The position numbers and the translations under genes were made by a program. A stretch of 64,000 bases of DNA from NCBI GenBank assembly GCA_019358875.1, contig JAHHIF010000027.1:32002-96001 (forward strand), written 5' to 3'. Of this stretch, positions 24,654 to 32,906 are shown in pieces (within the stretch, counting starts at the first letter, position 1; every line of letters starts with the position of its first letter). The stretch is from Symplocastrum torsivum CPER-KK1. GTDB lineage: Bacteria; Cyanobacteriota; Cyanobacteriia; Cyanobacteriales; Coleofasciculaceae. The notes under the pieces were generated by a model. That model was not told where the DNA came from and ran no database searches. It worked only from the letters and a program-made list of their open reading frames with translations.

Positions 24654-26969
24654 ATGCTTGAGTTCAACCCAGTTAATAACACCACCCCGATTCCAGAACT
24701 CACTGCCCCAGAAATCGAGCAATACCTCGCCAGTGGGCTGTTTCGCGGCATTGGAAAGAAGACAGCGGCTCTACTCGTCTCTCACTTCGGCGCAGACACT
24801 CTCAACGTCTTAGAACACGCTCGTGAGCAACTCTCTCAAATCCCAACGCTCACGAGATACCGCATCGGCACGATCACGGGGGCTTGGAGGGACTCTCAAA
24901 CCAATCCAGTACGAGGAGCGATCGCGTGGCTATTAGGACTCTCGACTCCCTTAGGGCTAACCCTGAAACTCTGTGAACGTTACGGACACCAAACTGAAGC
25001 AATACTTAAGAGTAACCCTTATCGCATCATTGATGAAGTCGAGGGGATTGGGTTCAAAACCGCCGATGCCTTAGCGCTAGCGATTGGCATTTCCCCTTCA
25101 GGTATTGAGCGCTACTCTCAAGGAATCCTCCAAGCGTTAAAAGATGGGTTGAGCGAAGGACATTGTTTTGTCCCTGAATCCCAATTACTGATCCGAGCTT
25201 TGGAACTGCTCACTTGTCCTAAGTCTACTCCTGACTCCTGGGATGTGCAGGCGGCAATTCAATTGGGCATTGCTAACCAAACCCTGGTAGAAGGCAACTC
25301 CAATGGCAGTATCTACCTTTATAGAGTCTACCGAGCCGAACTCAATGTCGCTTTACTCGTTAAAGCGTTCCTGGCTGGGCAACAGCAGCCGACTGAACAT
25401 CTCGAACACTGGTTGCATCAGTGGGAACAAGCGTCTTTCCGAGAATTCAATCGCCTTTCAACAGAACAGCGCTCTGCCCTTTTCATGGCTTGGGCGCACC
25501 CCTTGAGTATCCTTACAGGTGGTCCCGGACGCGGTAAGACTCACATCCTCAAATATCTAGTAGAGTGGCTTTGTGCAAAAGGGGTGAAACTCGCGCTTGT
25601 CGCGCCAACGGGTAAAGCGGCTAATCGAATGAGAGACGCGACTGGATGCGAGGCACAAACGATTCATCGCCTTCTACAGTGGCAGGGGCATGGTCAATCT
25701 TTCCGTTACAACCAGAACAATCCTTTGCCGATTGACTGGTTGATTGTGGATGAATTTAGTATGGTCGATTTGTTCCTATTTAACTCCCTGCTGAAAGCGT
25801 TACTACCTACCACAAGAATCTTACTCGTCGGCGATTTCAACCAACTGCCCAGTGTGGGCGCTGGGATGGTGCTGCGGGACTTGATACTGTCGTCCCTTAT
25901 CCCAACGACGCAATTGCAGACTATCTATCGGCAACGGCACGAAAGCGCGATTGTCTACGCGGCCCAAGAGGTACTCTCTGGGGAGGTGCCAGCACTGCAT
26001 CAGTTCAACCAGCCTTCTCAATGGATGGATGTCGGGGACTGCGCGATGTTGTGTCGTCCCACTCCTAATTCAGTAGCAGATGCCATTGTTGAATTGGCGC
26101 TCCAGATGAAAGCCGACAACATCGATTTGAACCAACAGTTGATGGTGTTAGCACCTCAAAAACAGGGACCTGCCGGGGTCAAAGCCCTAAATGCTCGAAT
26201 GCATCCCATCTTTAATCCAAAAAAGGATGGGGAGCCAGAAGTAGTTACGGGAGAGGTGGTTTACCGAGTCGGCGATCGCGTCATTCAACTAGTGAATAGA
26301 TACGATACGACTCCGGCAGTGATGAATGGAGAGAGTGGTTGGGTCATTGCCGTGGAGCCTAAGCAGAAACGGGTGACGGTGGAATTTGAGGGTGGTGCGA
26401 TCGTTGAGTACTTACCTGGTAATTTTGAGCAGATTATGCACGCCTACTGTCTGACTTGCCATAAGTCCCAAGGCAGTGAATTTCAATACGTGATTATGCC
26501 TTTAGTGCTATCCAACCGTCGGATGCTCACCCGTCAGTTACTTTACACCACCATGACCCGTGCAGTTGGGACGTTTATTGCGGTGGGACAACTTGAAGCA
26601 CTTGCCCATGCGGTGGTGGCAGACAAACCCGCTCGTCGCTACACGCAGTTAACGACGTTCCTGCTTACACCAGAAGCAGATTTGACTCGTACTATTAGGA
26701 GCTTGGGTGCTGGAGGTGGATTAAACCAAAAGAAACAAGGATTGTCCGTCACCATTGCTAGCCGCTTGCGCGAGCGGAAGCTTTCTGCGACGAAAGGGCA
26801 GATGACTTCTCTAGGCAGTCTCGCTCTACGGCTCTATGAGGATAAGTTTGGACATCGCCCGCCGAAACAACTGGAAGTTGTGGAGGGAATGCGGTTTAAG
26901 ACGTACCACTACGCTGTTGAGGCGGTGGACTTGATTGATCGAGCGATTGACTTGGTTTTGAACCCATAA
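24654..26969 (+). CDS. recD2: RecD2-like ATP-dependent DNA helicase
   Basis: 771 residues. The N-terminus has helix-hairpin-helix style segments (LASGLFRGIGKKTAALLV, IIDEVEGIGFKTADALAL) as in RecD2. The superfamily 1B motor follows: Walker A LTGGPGRGKTHIL (289-296 core), a motif Ia LALVAPTGKAANRM, Walker B WLIVDEFSMVD, motif III LLVGDFNQLPSVGAG, motif V AYCLTCHKSQGSEF and motif VI LLYTTMTRAVG. RecD2 unwinds DNA 5' to 3' and acts in repair without RecBC. The Walker A contains Arg where RecD proteins usually have Thr or Ser (GTGKT), and motif II reads DEFS rather than DEAS/DEVS. It is monocistronic. Family call is firm; activity with the variant loop should not be assumed. Confidence 0.9.
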   Translation: MLEFNPVNNTTPIPELTAPEIEQYLASGLFRGIGKKTAALLVSHFGADTLNVLEHAREQLSQIPTLTRYRIGTITGAWRDSQTNPVRGAIAWLLGLSTPLGLTLKLCERYGHQTEAILKSNPYRIIDEVEGIGFKTADALALAIGISPSGIERYSQGILQALKDGLSEGHCFVPESQLLIRALELLTCPKSTPDSWDVQAAIQLGIANQTLVEGNSNGSIYLYRVYRAELNVALLVKAFLAGQQQPTEHLEHWLHQWEQASFREFNRLSTEQRSALFMAWAHPLSILTGGPGRGKTHILKYLVEWLCAKGVKLALVAPTGKAANRMRDATGCEAQTIHRLLQWQGHGQSFRYNQNNPLPIDWLIVDEFSMVDLFLFNSLLKALLPTTRILLVGDFNQLPSVGAGMVLRDLILSSLIPTTQLQTIYRQRHESAIVYAAQEVLSGEVPALHQFNQPSQWMDVGDCAMLCRPTPNSVADAIVELALQMKADNIDLNQQLMVLAPQKQGPAGVKALNARMHPIFNPKKDGEPEVVTGEVVYRVGDRVIQLVNRYDTTPAVMNGESGWVIAVEPKQKRVTVEFEGGAIVEYLPGNFEQIMHAYCLTCHKSQGSEFQYVIMPLVLSNRRMLTRQLLYTTMTRAVGTFIAVGQLEALAHAVVADKPARRYTQLTTFLLTPEADLTRTIRSLGAGGGLNQKKQGLSVTIASRLRERKLSATKGQMTSLGSLALRLYEDKFGHRPPKQLEVVEGMRFKTYHYAVEAVDLIDRAIDLVLNP

Positions 26970-27163
26970 ACTCACCGTGATTGGCTCTTTTAAAAGTCTT
27001 CACTATCGGTTCGCGTTCCTGAGTCGATTAGCAACAATTAGAGTGAGCTTGCGAAAATCAGACAGACGTTAATGGAATCGTCCTTCGTTCCCCCAGTTTT
27101 TGAGAAAGCTCTGGACAATCGTTTGAATCGTATCAAAATAACTAGCGATCGCCTTTCCATGAA

Positions 27164-27349
27164 ATGCTGGATACATCAGGCAAAGAATTACCATTTACTT
27201 CTTTATGCAGTATGCAGGTTGCTGTGAGTGATGAAGAAATGCGATCGCGTGCAGAGGCACTTGGAAGAAAAATTAGGGAAGAAGATGGCGTTGCCAATGC
27301 TGTTGCTGCCTTCCAGCACTACCTCCAAGAGTTGGAGCAAGAAGTCTAA
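27164..27349 (+). pseudogene. C-terminal remnant of a GT1 (MGT-like) glycosyltransferase
   Basis: The frame ends VSDEEMRSRAEALGRKIREE followed by DGVANAVAAFQHYL, which is the last helix region of UDP-glycosyltransferases of the macrolide glycosyltransferase type. The rest of the enzyme is missing. Just upstream, in another frame (about 27130-27175), ITSDRLSMKCWIHQA resembles the segment that should directly precede it, so the gene has decayed by frameshift and deletion. It lies 70 bp upstream of ccmK3. Confidence 0.6.
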
Positions 27350-27420
27350 TGAACTCGCCGTGATATCAAGAAGACTCGTACAATTAGTTTCAAGCATTTA
27401 ATTAATTCAGGAGAGCAGCA

Positions 27421-27732
27421 ATGCCAGCGGCGGTTGGAACGATTGAAACAGTAGGTTTTCCTGCTGTACTAGCAGCAGCAGACGCTATGGTCAAAGCTGG
27501 CGCAGTCACGCTTGTTTATTATGGTCTTGCAGAACGAGGTAACTTTATCGTTGCTGTCCGGGGGAGAGTCGCTGAGGTAAACGCGGCTGTTGCAGCAGGC
27601 ATTGAAGCTGCAGAGAAAGTCTACGGGGGTGAAGTCGTTTCGTACTACATCATCCCGAATCCGAGTGGCAATGTTGTAGATGTGATGCCCATCGAATATA
27701 CAGCAGAAGTCGAACAGTTCAGAATGTTTTGA
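27421..27732 (+). CDS. ccmK3: Carboxysome shell protein, CcmK3 type
   Basis: 103 residues, one BMC domain. The sequence (AVGTIETVGFPAVLAAADAM, KAGAVTLVYYGLAERGNF, IVAVRGRVAEVNAAVAAG, VVSYYIIPNPSGNVVDVMPI) follows CcmK3 rather than CcmK1/2: it has YYGLAERGNF where CcmK2 has KIGSGR. CcmK3 does not form normal homohexamers but co-assembles with CcmK4 into heterohexamers that tune shell permeability around Rubisco. A ribosome-binding GGAGAG lies 8 bp before the ATG. ccmK4 follows 168 bp downstream, the expected satellite-locus order. Confidence 0.94.
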   Translation: MPAAVGTIETVGFPAVLAAADAMVKAGAVTLVYYGLAERGNFIVAVRGRVAEVNAAVAAGIEAAEKVYGGEVVSYYIIPNPSGNVVDVMPIEYTAEVEQFRMF

Positions 27733-27900
27733 GTCACTTAACTTTGTTCAACTTCTGTATACCAAAATACGTCAATTAAGATTCCGAAGGCAGGAAACAT
27801 TAAAGATAATGGACATTGCTCTCAAAAGGTGGGGCAAGCTTCGTACAATTAACTCTTGTCTTTACATATTTCAACAACAAATTCAGGAAGGAAATTAGCC

Positions 27901-28263
27901 ATGGCACTACAGGCGGTAGGATCGATTGAAACCAAGGGCTTTCCTGGCGTGCTAGCAGCAGCAGACGCCATGGTCAAAGCTGGGAGAGTCACCCTCGTCG
28001 GCTACCTGAGAGCAGGTAGCGCTCGCTTTACGGTGAATATTCGAGGCGATGTATCTGAGGTGAAAACAGCGATGGAGGCTGGGATTGCGGCAGTAGAAAA
28101 GACTTACGGTGCTAGCTTGGAAACATGGGTAATCATTGCTCGTCCTCATGAAAACGTGGAAGCTGTTCTGCCAATCGGCTACACCGATGATGTGCAACAG
28201 TACCGAGATGCTGTTGAAAACCCAATCATCGGTGGACCCAGAAATGGTGGTCTCCAGCGGTAA
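27901..28263 (+). CDS. ccmK4: Carboxysome shell protein, CcmK4 type
   Basis: Start taken at the ATG at 27901 (GGAAGG upstream; MALQAVGSIETKGFPGVLA); an in-frame extension to 27856 is not part of the family. The 120-residue protein has the CcmK4 pore segment LRAGSARFTVNIRGDV and WVIIARPHENVEAVLPIGY, then a C-terminal extension to GGPRNGGLQR typical of CcmK4. Hexamers tile the carboxysome facets and their central pores gate bicarbonate and RuBP. With CcmK3 it forms the satellite locus; no other shell or Rubisco genes are in the window. A pair of overlapping hairpins lies just downstream. Confidence 0.95.
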   Translation: MALQAVGSIETKGFPGVLAAADAMVKAGRVTLVGYLRAGSARFTVNIRGDVSEVKTAMEAGIAAVEKTYGASLETWVIIARPHENVEAVLPIGYTDDVQQYRDAVENPIIGGPRNGGLQR

Positions 28264-28278
28264 TTAGATCACATTAAG

Positions 28279-28317
28279 GAGAGCCAAGTGTAGCGGGTAG
28301 CTCTCTATCTGCTACAC
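28279..28317 (+). promoter_or_regulatory. Two mutually exclusive hairpins downstream of ccmK4
   Basis: GAGAGC (28279-28284) pairs with GCTCTC (28300-28305), and GTGTAGC (28288-28294) pairs with GCTACAC (28311-28317). The two stems interleave so only one can form. There is no T-run, so a simple terminator is unlikely; the arrangement could modulate read-through to the glycosyltransferase or stabilise the ccmK mRNA end. Confidence 0.45.
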
Positions 28318-28343
28318 AGTGAAACATTAATTTTGGATTAGTA

Positions 28344-29099
28344 ATGTCTCGCATCTCCATCATCATTCCCACTCTGAATGAGGCAGAGTGTCTAGAGCGT
28401 ACCTTACGACAGCTAAGCATCCTCAATCCTCCTGCTTACGAAGTTCTGGTGGTAGACGGTGGCAGCGATGACGAGACAGTTGCGATCGCACAGCGCTACT
28501 GTGAAACACTCGACTGCTGTAGCCAAGCGCGTGTCATTACTGCTGAGGGGCGTGGGCGTTCAGTACAGATGAATCAAGGCGCAGAAGCAGCAACAGGAGA
28601 AATCCTTTGTTTCCTACACGCAGATACTTCTGTACCGGATGATTTGGTAGCCGTAATTGAGCGAACTCTGGCAGATAAAACTATTGCTGGTGGTGGGTTT
28701 ATTTCCCTGATGGCAGGTTCTGGCACAACACGCTGGGGAGTGTCCCTGCACAACTATCTCAAAACCTATTATGCCCCGTTGATTTTTCGCCCTTACTTAT
28801 TTTTTAAGGGGTTGCGCTTGCTGTTTGGCGACCAAGTAATGTTTTGTCGCCGTGCTGATTTTTGGGCAGTTGGTGGGTTTAACAGTGCTATCCCAATCCT
28901 GGAGGAAGCTGATTTGTGCCTCAAGCTAGTGCAGCGAGGACGAATTTACCAAGTCAATCGGATTGTGCAAAGTAGCGATCGCCGTGTGGCACACTGGGGT
29001 TCTCTCAAGGCAACCGGGATTTATCTATATATCGGCTTTCTCTGGGGTTTAGGTGTCTCCCCCACCTACCTCAAGCAGTTTTATGAAGATATCCGCTGA
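28344..29099 (+). CDS. Family 2 glycosyltransferase (TIGR04283-like)
   Basis: 251 residues. GT2 fold: ISIIIPTLNEAECLERTL at the N-terminus, VLVVDGGSDDETVAIAQR, the DxD-like metal site in CFLHADTSVPDD, and FNSAIPILEEADLCLKLVQRG (the ED-type catalytic Asp). The sequence GRGRSVQMNQGAEAATGEIL is the hallmark of the TIGR04283 group, whose members are linked with radical-SAM/selenodomain or arsenosugar genes in some genomes. None of those partners is here. A hydrophobic C-terminal stretch (GIYLYIGFLWGLGVSP) may touch the membrane. The acceptor is unknown. Confidence 0.9.
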   Translation: MSRISIIIPTLNEAECLERTLRQLSILNPPAYEVLVVDGGSDDETVAIAQRYCETLDCCSQARVITAEGRGRSVQMNQGAEAATGEILCFLHADTSVPDDLVAVIERTLADKTIAGGGFISLMAGSGTTRWGVSLHNYLKTYYAPLIFRPYLFFKGLRLLFGDQVMFCRRADFWAVGGFNSAIPILEEADLCLKLVQRGRIYQVNRIVQSSDRRVAHWGSLKATGIYLYIGFLWGLGVSPTYLKQFYEDIR

Positions 29100-29178
29100 T
29101 ATAGCAATCAGCAGTCAGCTTAAGAGCGGTCAGCTTTGGGTCAAATCGGCTCACTTTTAAGTGCCTCGTAAAGTGTTT

Positions 29179-29913
29179 TCACGATTTATAAACGCGGTTG
29201 ACATCAGATGTACTTAATTGGTGAGTTGGTACATCTAGCACCAGCTTTCCTGCTTGAATGCCGAGAATGCGATCGCTATATTGCCTTGCCAGTTCAACTT
29301 GATGGAGATTGCAGATAACGGTCAACCCTTCTTCAGCGCAAAGCGATCGCAATAAACCTAAAACGGCATGGGCTGTCTTTGGATCGAGACTAGCAATCGG
29401 TTCATCAGCGAGAATTAAAGAAGCTCGTTGGGTTAAAGCCCGTGCGATCGCAACCCGCTGTTTCTGTCCGCCCGACAAGTGGTCGGCACGTTGAAAGGCG
29501 ACATCTAGCAGTTGCACCCGTTCTAAAGCCGCCATCCCTTCCCGTAGCAAGCTGTTCGGAAAAAGCCCAAATAAACAACGCCATAAGGGTAACTCCTGCA
29601 AGCGTCCTCCCAAGCAATTCTCCAAAGCACTGCGACGGCGCACCAGATTAAATTGCTGGGCAACGGTGGCAATTCGAGCGCGGCTTTCCCGTAACTCCCT
29701 TGCCGAACAAGTCATCAAGTCTCGTCCCTGAAACCACACCTTCCCTCGATCAGGTCGTAATAGTTGGAGGATGCAGCGCAGTAGTGTTGTTTTTCCAGCA
29801 CCACTCGGTCCCAAGATTGCTGTAAACGTATGGGGTTCGACAACAAAGTTGATATCTTCAATGGCGAGTGCGCCACGATTGTAGGATTTTGTCAGCCTTT
29901 CAACTGTAAGCAT
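29179..29913 (-). CDS. phnC: Phosphonate/phosphite-type ABC transporter ATPase
   Basis: Starting at the internal Met (29913; MLTVERLTKSYNRG) gives about 244 residues; the ORF extends nine codons further upstream, but MLTVE fits the family. Walker A ILGPSGAGKTTLLR, Q-loop VAQQFNLV, signature DHLSGGQKQRVAIARAL, Walker B SLILADEPIASLDP and switch His in CNLHQVELA are all present. The VRRRSALENCLGGRL segment is specific to PhnC-like ATPases. It energises import through the PhnE-like permease encoded immediately upstream, with phnD before that: one transcript read D-E-C. Phosphonate, phosphite or phosphate esters are all possible substrates. Confidence 0.93.
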   Translation of the reverse strand: MLTVERLTKSYNRGALAIEDINFVVEPHTFTAILGPSGAGKTTLLRCILQLLRPDRGKVWFQGRDLMTCSARELRESRARIATVAQQFNLVRRRSALENCLGGRLQELPLWRCLFGLFPNSLLREGMAALERVQLLDVAFQRADHLSGGQKQRVAIARALTQRASLILADEPIASLDPKTAHAVLGLLRSLCAEEGLTVICNLHQVELARQYSDRILGIQAGKLVLDVPTHQLSTSDVNRVYKS

Positions 29914-29943
29914 TAATCGTTTGTTGTTTCTGTTGACCAATCA

Positions 29944-30798
29944 CTATCCCAAACGTTGCCGCAGATAGGCACTAAGGGCATCAATCAAACTGACCATTGT
30001 CAAAATCAGGATTAGGATAGTAGCAAGTCGGGGAAAATCGAGCAGTTTCAAACTGACAAGTAATTCGTAGCCAATACCCCCAGCACCAACAATACCCAAA
30101 ATTACAGACGAGCGAACGTTAAACTCCCATAGATATAAGCTAATCCCAACTAGTCCGGGTAGAGCTTCGGGCAATACCGCAAAGGCAAACGTGCGGAGTC
30201 GGTCAGTTCCTGTTGCTTCAATGGCTTCAATCGGTTCAGAAGGAATGGTTTCTAGGACTTCGGCATAAAGTTTTGCCATCGAACCTGTTGTGTGAAAGGC
30301 TACTCCCAATACACCTGCAAACGGTCCTAAGCCGACAATTGAAACGAACAATAGTGCAAAAATTGCGGTATCAATTCCTCGTAAAAGATTGGAGAACCCG
30401 CGCAGGAGTGTAGCTAGCCAGGGTAAGGGGGTAGTGTTTCGTGCCACTAAGAGGGCAAAAGGAACTGCAAATACAATGGCTGCCCCTGTACCAACAATTG
30501 CGATCGCTAAAGTTTCCCAAATCGCCTCCAAAAAAGACGGCAATTCCGTGAAGTCGGGCGGCCAAAGCCTTATGATCCAATCAGCAAGGCGAGGCAGTCC
30601 TTGTAAGAATTCCTGCGGTGAGACTTCTGCGGTTTGGAGGCTAGCGACTAGCACTGCTACCGCCAACAATCCCCAAAACCCTTGTTTCAGTAAGCGCCAC
30701 AGCCCTCCACGCCGTTGCTGCTCTGCTTGCAAAATTGCTTCAAAGTCTGGCTTGTAATTTTTTTCTTGAGCGTTTGAAAATGGCGCTCCTTCGGTCAT
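29944..30798 (-). CDS. phnE: Phosphonate/phosphite-type ABC transporter permease
   Basis: 284 residues with about six membrane helices. The binding-protein-dependent permease signature EAIEATGTDRLRTFAFAVLPEALPG is the EAA loop that docks on the ATPase. The SNLLRGIDTAIFALLFVSIVG stretch and SVILGIVGAGGIGYELL are typical of PhnE. A charged cytoplasmic N-terminus precedes the first helix. The start codon overlaps the binding-protein stop by 4 bp, so translation is coupled, and the ATPase gene follows closely. No second permease gene is present, so it probably works as a homodimer. Confidence 0.94.
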   Translation of the reverse strand: MTEGAPFSNAQEKNYKPDFEAILQAEQQRRGGLWRLLKQGFWGLLAVAVLVASLQTAEVSPQEFLQGLPRLADWIIRLWPPDFTELPSFLEAIWETLAIAIVGTGAAIVFAVPFALLVARNTTPLPWLATLLRGFSNLLRGIDTAIFALLFVSIVGLGPFAGVLGVAFHTTGSMAKLYAEVLETIPSEPIEAIEATGTDRLRTFAFAVLPEALPGLVGISLYLWEFNVRSSVILGIVGAGGIGYELLVSLKLLDFPRLATILILILTMVSLIDALSAYLRQRLG

Positions 30799-31742
30799 TT
30801 CAACTTGCCTACAGATTTACCTGCTGCTTGGATTGGTGCATAGTTGCTGCCATCAGAGGTGACGAAGCCTGTATAGTTTTCTGGTAAAAACTTCTTCGCT
30901 TGTTCAGGTGAAAAATTCACCAATGCCTGCTGTAGCTTCGTTTTGATATCCTCGGGAAAGCCGCCTCGGACAGCAATGGGGTCATTGGGCAAAGGCTCAG
31001 ATTGCCAGATAATCTTGATTTTCGACTTGTCAATTCGTCCGGTACTAGCCAATACATCCAGGTTCCGGTCGTAGTCCGAAGCAATATCGGTTTGTCCACT
31101 CATTACTGCGATCGCTTGTGCAGCATGGCTAGCGCCCTCGTTATAGTCAAAGGCTGTTTTTGGATCGAGGTTGCGACGCTTAAATTCTGCCTGGGGAATC
31201 AGCCAGCCAGAGGTTGAACCAACATCAGCGAGACTTAGTTTTAGCTTATTCCCCTCTTTGCTTTGGGCAATTGCCTCATCCAGGGTATTAAATGGGGCAT
31301 CAGCACGAGCCATCAAAACAGAATTATAAGTCGGTTTGTCTTTGTATTTCACCGTTGCGATCGCTTTAATGGATGGCTCATTGTGATTAGAAAGAACATA
31401 TCCCCACGGACCTAACCAAGCTGCATCCAAAGTACCAGAACGTAACGCTTCAGAGATACCCACCCAATCCTCTGTTACCGTAACCTTCGCAGGGAGATTC
31501 AAGCCCCGTGCTAATTCATTAAACAGCGGCTCAAACTGTTTGCTGTTCTCACCTGGAGTTGGGAAGTAGGGACCAACTCCAAACTTCAACTCAGTCAGTT
31601 GAGTAGCAGAATTACTGGCAGCCGTTGGAGACGTTTCAACTTTGGGCTGGCTACTACAGGCAACCACGACTATTAAGGTTAACACGCCAAAGATAAGGCT
31701 TTTCAGCCAGCGTTTCCCTGAACTTTTCTGGAAGTCACTCAT
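30795..31742 (-). CDS. phnD: Phosphonate/phosphite-type binding lipoprotein
   Basis: 315 residues. Lipoprotein signal ends LIVVVAC (Cys29), then a Ser/Thr-rich linker. The binding fold has LKFGVGPYFPTPGEN, LDAAWLGPWGYVLS, ADVGSTSGWLIPQAEF and GQTDIASDYDRNLD, all PhnD/PtxB-family segments; the STSG part contributes to the phosphorus-group pocket. It hands substrate to PhnE. The family includes phosphonate, phosphite and hypophosphite binders, which cannot be separated by eye. No C-P lyase, phosphonatase or phosphite dehydrogenase gene is in the window. I looked for a Pho box (tandem CTTAACC repeats) upstream and saw none that convinces. Confidence 0.93.
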   Translation of the reverse strand: MSDFQKSSGKRWLKSLIFGVLTLIVVVACSSQPKVETSPTAASNSATQLTELKFGVGPYFPTPGENSKQFEPLFNELARGLNLPAKVTVTEDWVGISEALRSGTLDAAWLGPWGYVLSNHNEPSIKAIATVKYKDKPTYNSVLMARADAPFNTLDEAIAQSKEGNKLKLSLADVGSTSGWLIPQAEFKRRNLDPKTAFDYNEGASHAAQAIAVMSGQTDIASDYDRNLDVLASTGRIDKSKIKIIWQSEPLPNDPIAVRGGFPEDIKTKLQQALVNFSPEQAKKFLPENYTGFVTSDGSNYAPIQAAGKSVGKLK

Positions 31743-32129
31743 GAGTTAGTTAATGCAGTTAATGTTGTTTCGGCTCGAATGAGAGTAGGCAACAACCGAA
31801 GTCGATTGCCTTATAGATTTGACAAATCCCTCTTGGGAAAGGATACGAGGTACTGAATTTAGCATATTAACCTAAGTCGAATGGCACTGACTTAAGCCAC
31901 ATTGATACCTTTATCGGTTGGGGCAAAAATCGACTGCAAGCAAGAGATACCATGAACTGCCGTACACAACGAAAACCTGAAAGTCTCTTTCTCCCCATTC
32001 TCTATTCCCAACTTTCAAGATAGGTCTATTGATAAGGTTGTTCACTATCTCCCAGCGAGGAAGCTCTCTTTGATTCCTCTTAATCCCCAATTCACAGTCA
32101 AATCTGTTGATTTAAACCCCAGTCATAGT
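31743..32129. other. Intergenic gap, phn promoter region
   Basis: 387 bp between the binding-protein start (minus strand) and the end of the DUF547 gene. No coding frame or strong hairpin was seen. The promoter of the phn transcript should lie in the first 150 bp. Confidence 0.4.
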
Positions 32130-32795
32130 TCAGGTAGGCAATCGGCGTATTCGCTCCAATCGGGACATCCGTTTTGAGGTATGAGCGAATGTAGTCAGGA
32201 ATGGAAGCGCAACGTTGAGAAAGTCGTTCTGGTACCACTTGAAGATTTTGCTACAGTACAGCGTTTGGGTTTGGGAGTCGTAGTGAACTTTATCAGGGTT
32301 GTTGATGAAGCGGGTTGCATCGTCCTCTAGTTGGGTGTGTACTGATTCTGGGAAGTAAGCACCGTTGCGTAGTAATGGGCAACCAACCGAGGCACAGACA
32401 AGAGCAAAGTGGATACGAGGTTCGTTAAACTTGCGCCGGAGGATTTTGTGTTCGATTTGGTTGAGGTTGTAGTAATCATTACCGAGTTTATGGATAGGGC
32501 GGTAGAAAAACCAGGCGAAGGCAATCCAGTTTGGGATACCAAAAACTTTCGGTTGAATTGAGGTGATAGGGTAGTCTTTCAGAATTGACGCAATTGTGAA
32601 GGCGTTATAGAGGTTAATCCACAGTGCTAACTGCTCATCTGGGTGGGTTTGAGCCTCAATGTCTACTTGCTGAATGTCGCCCAGCCATTGGTTAAGGGTT
32701 TGCGCTGACTCTGCTTTCCATGCCTGATAATTCACTCGTCCTTGAGTATCAACGTACTGGCGTAAAAGCTTGTCCCAGGTAGCAAAGTTAATCAT
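32130..32795 (-). CDS. DUF547 family protein
   Basis: 221 residues. DUF547 marks are the opening ATWDKLLRQYVDTQGRVNY, the helix LALWINLYNAFTIASIL, then LNQIEHKILRRKF, and RIHFALVCASVGCPLLR, which places the conserved His-x-x-x-x-x-x-x-x-x-Cys region. This last region and the Asn/Trp pattern have led others to compare the fold with papain-like enzymes, but function is not established. No signal peptide is seen, so this copy is probably cytoplasmic. The gene is on the same strand as its neighbours, with 110 bp to the glycosyltransferase upstream. Confidence 0.92.
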   Translation of the reverse strand: MINFATWDKLLRQYVDTQGRVNYQAWKAESAQTLNQWLGDIQQVDIEAQTHPDEQLALWINLYNAFTIASILKDYPITSIQPKVFGIPNWIAFAWFFYRPIHKLGNDYYNLNQIEHKILRRKFNEPRIHFALVCASVGCPLLRNGAYFPESVHTQLEDDATRFINNPDKVHYDSQTQTLYCSKIFKWYQNDFLNVALPFLTTFAHTSKRMSRLERIRRLPT

Positions 32796-32906
32796 GGTTA
32801 GCTAAGAACCTTGTCTTGATTCGGCTATTACGGAAGGTGTCGCTTAGTGCAAGAAGGCAGGAGGAATATTGCTACAGTAAGCTTTTAAGCTTTTTCAACT
32901 GGAAAG

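Noticed and set aside
31743..31950. Pho box upstream of the phn-type transporter
   Set aside because: One ATTAACCT-like match near 31865 but no tandem repeat with the right spacing.
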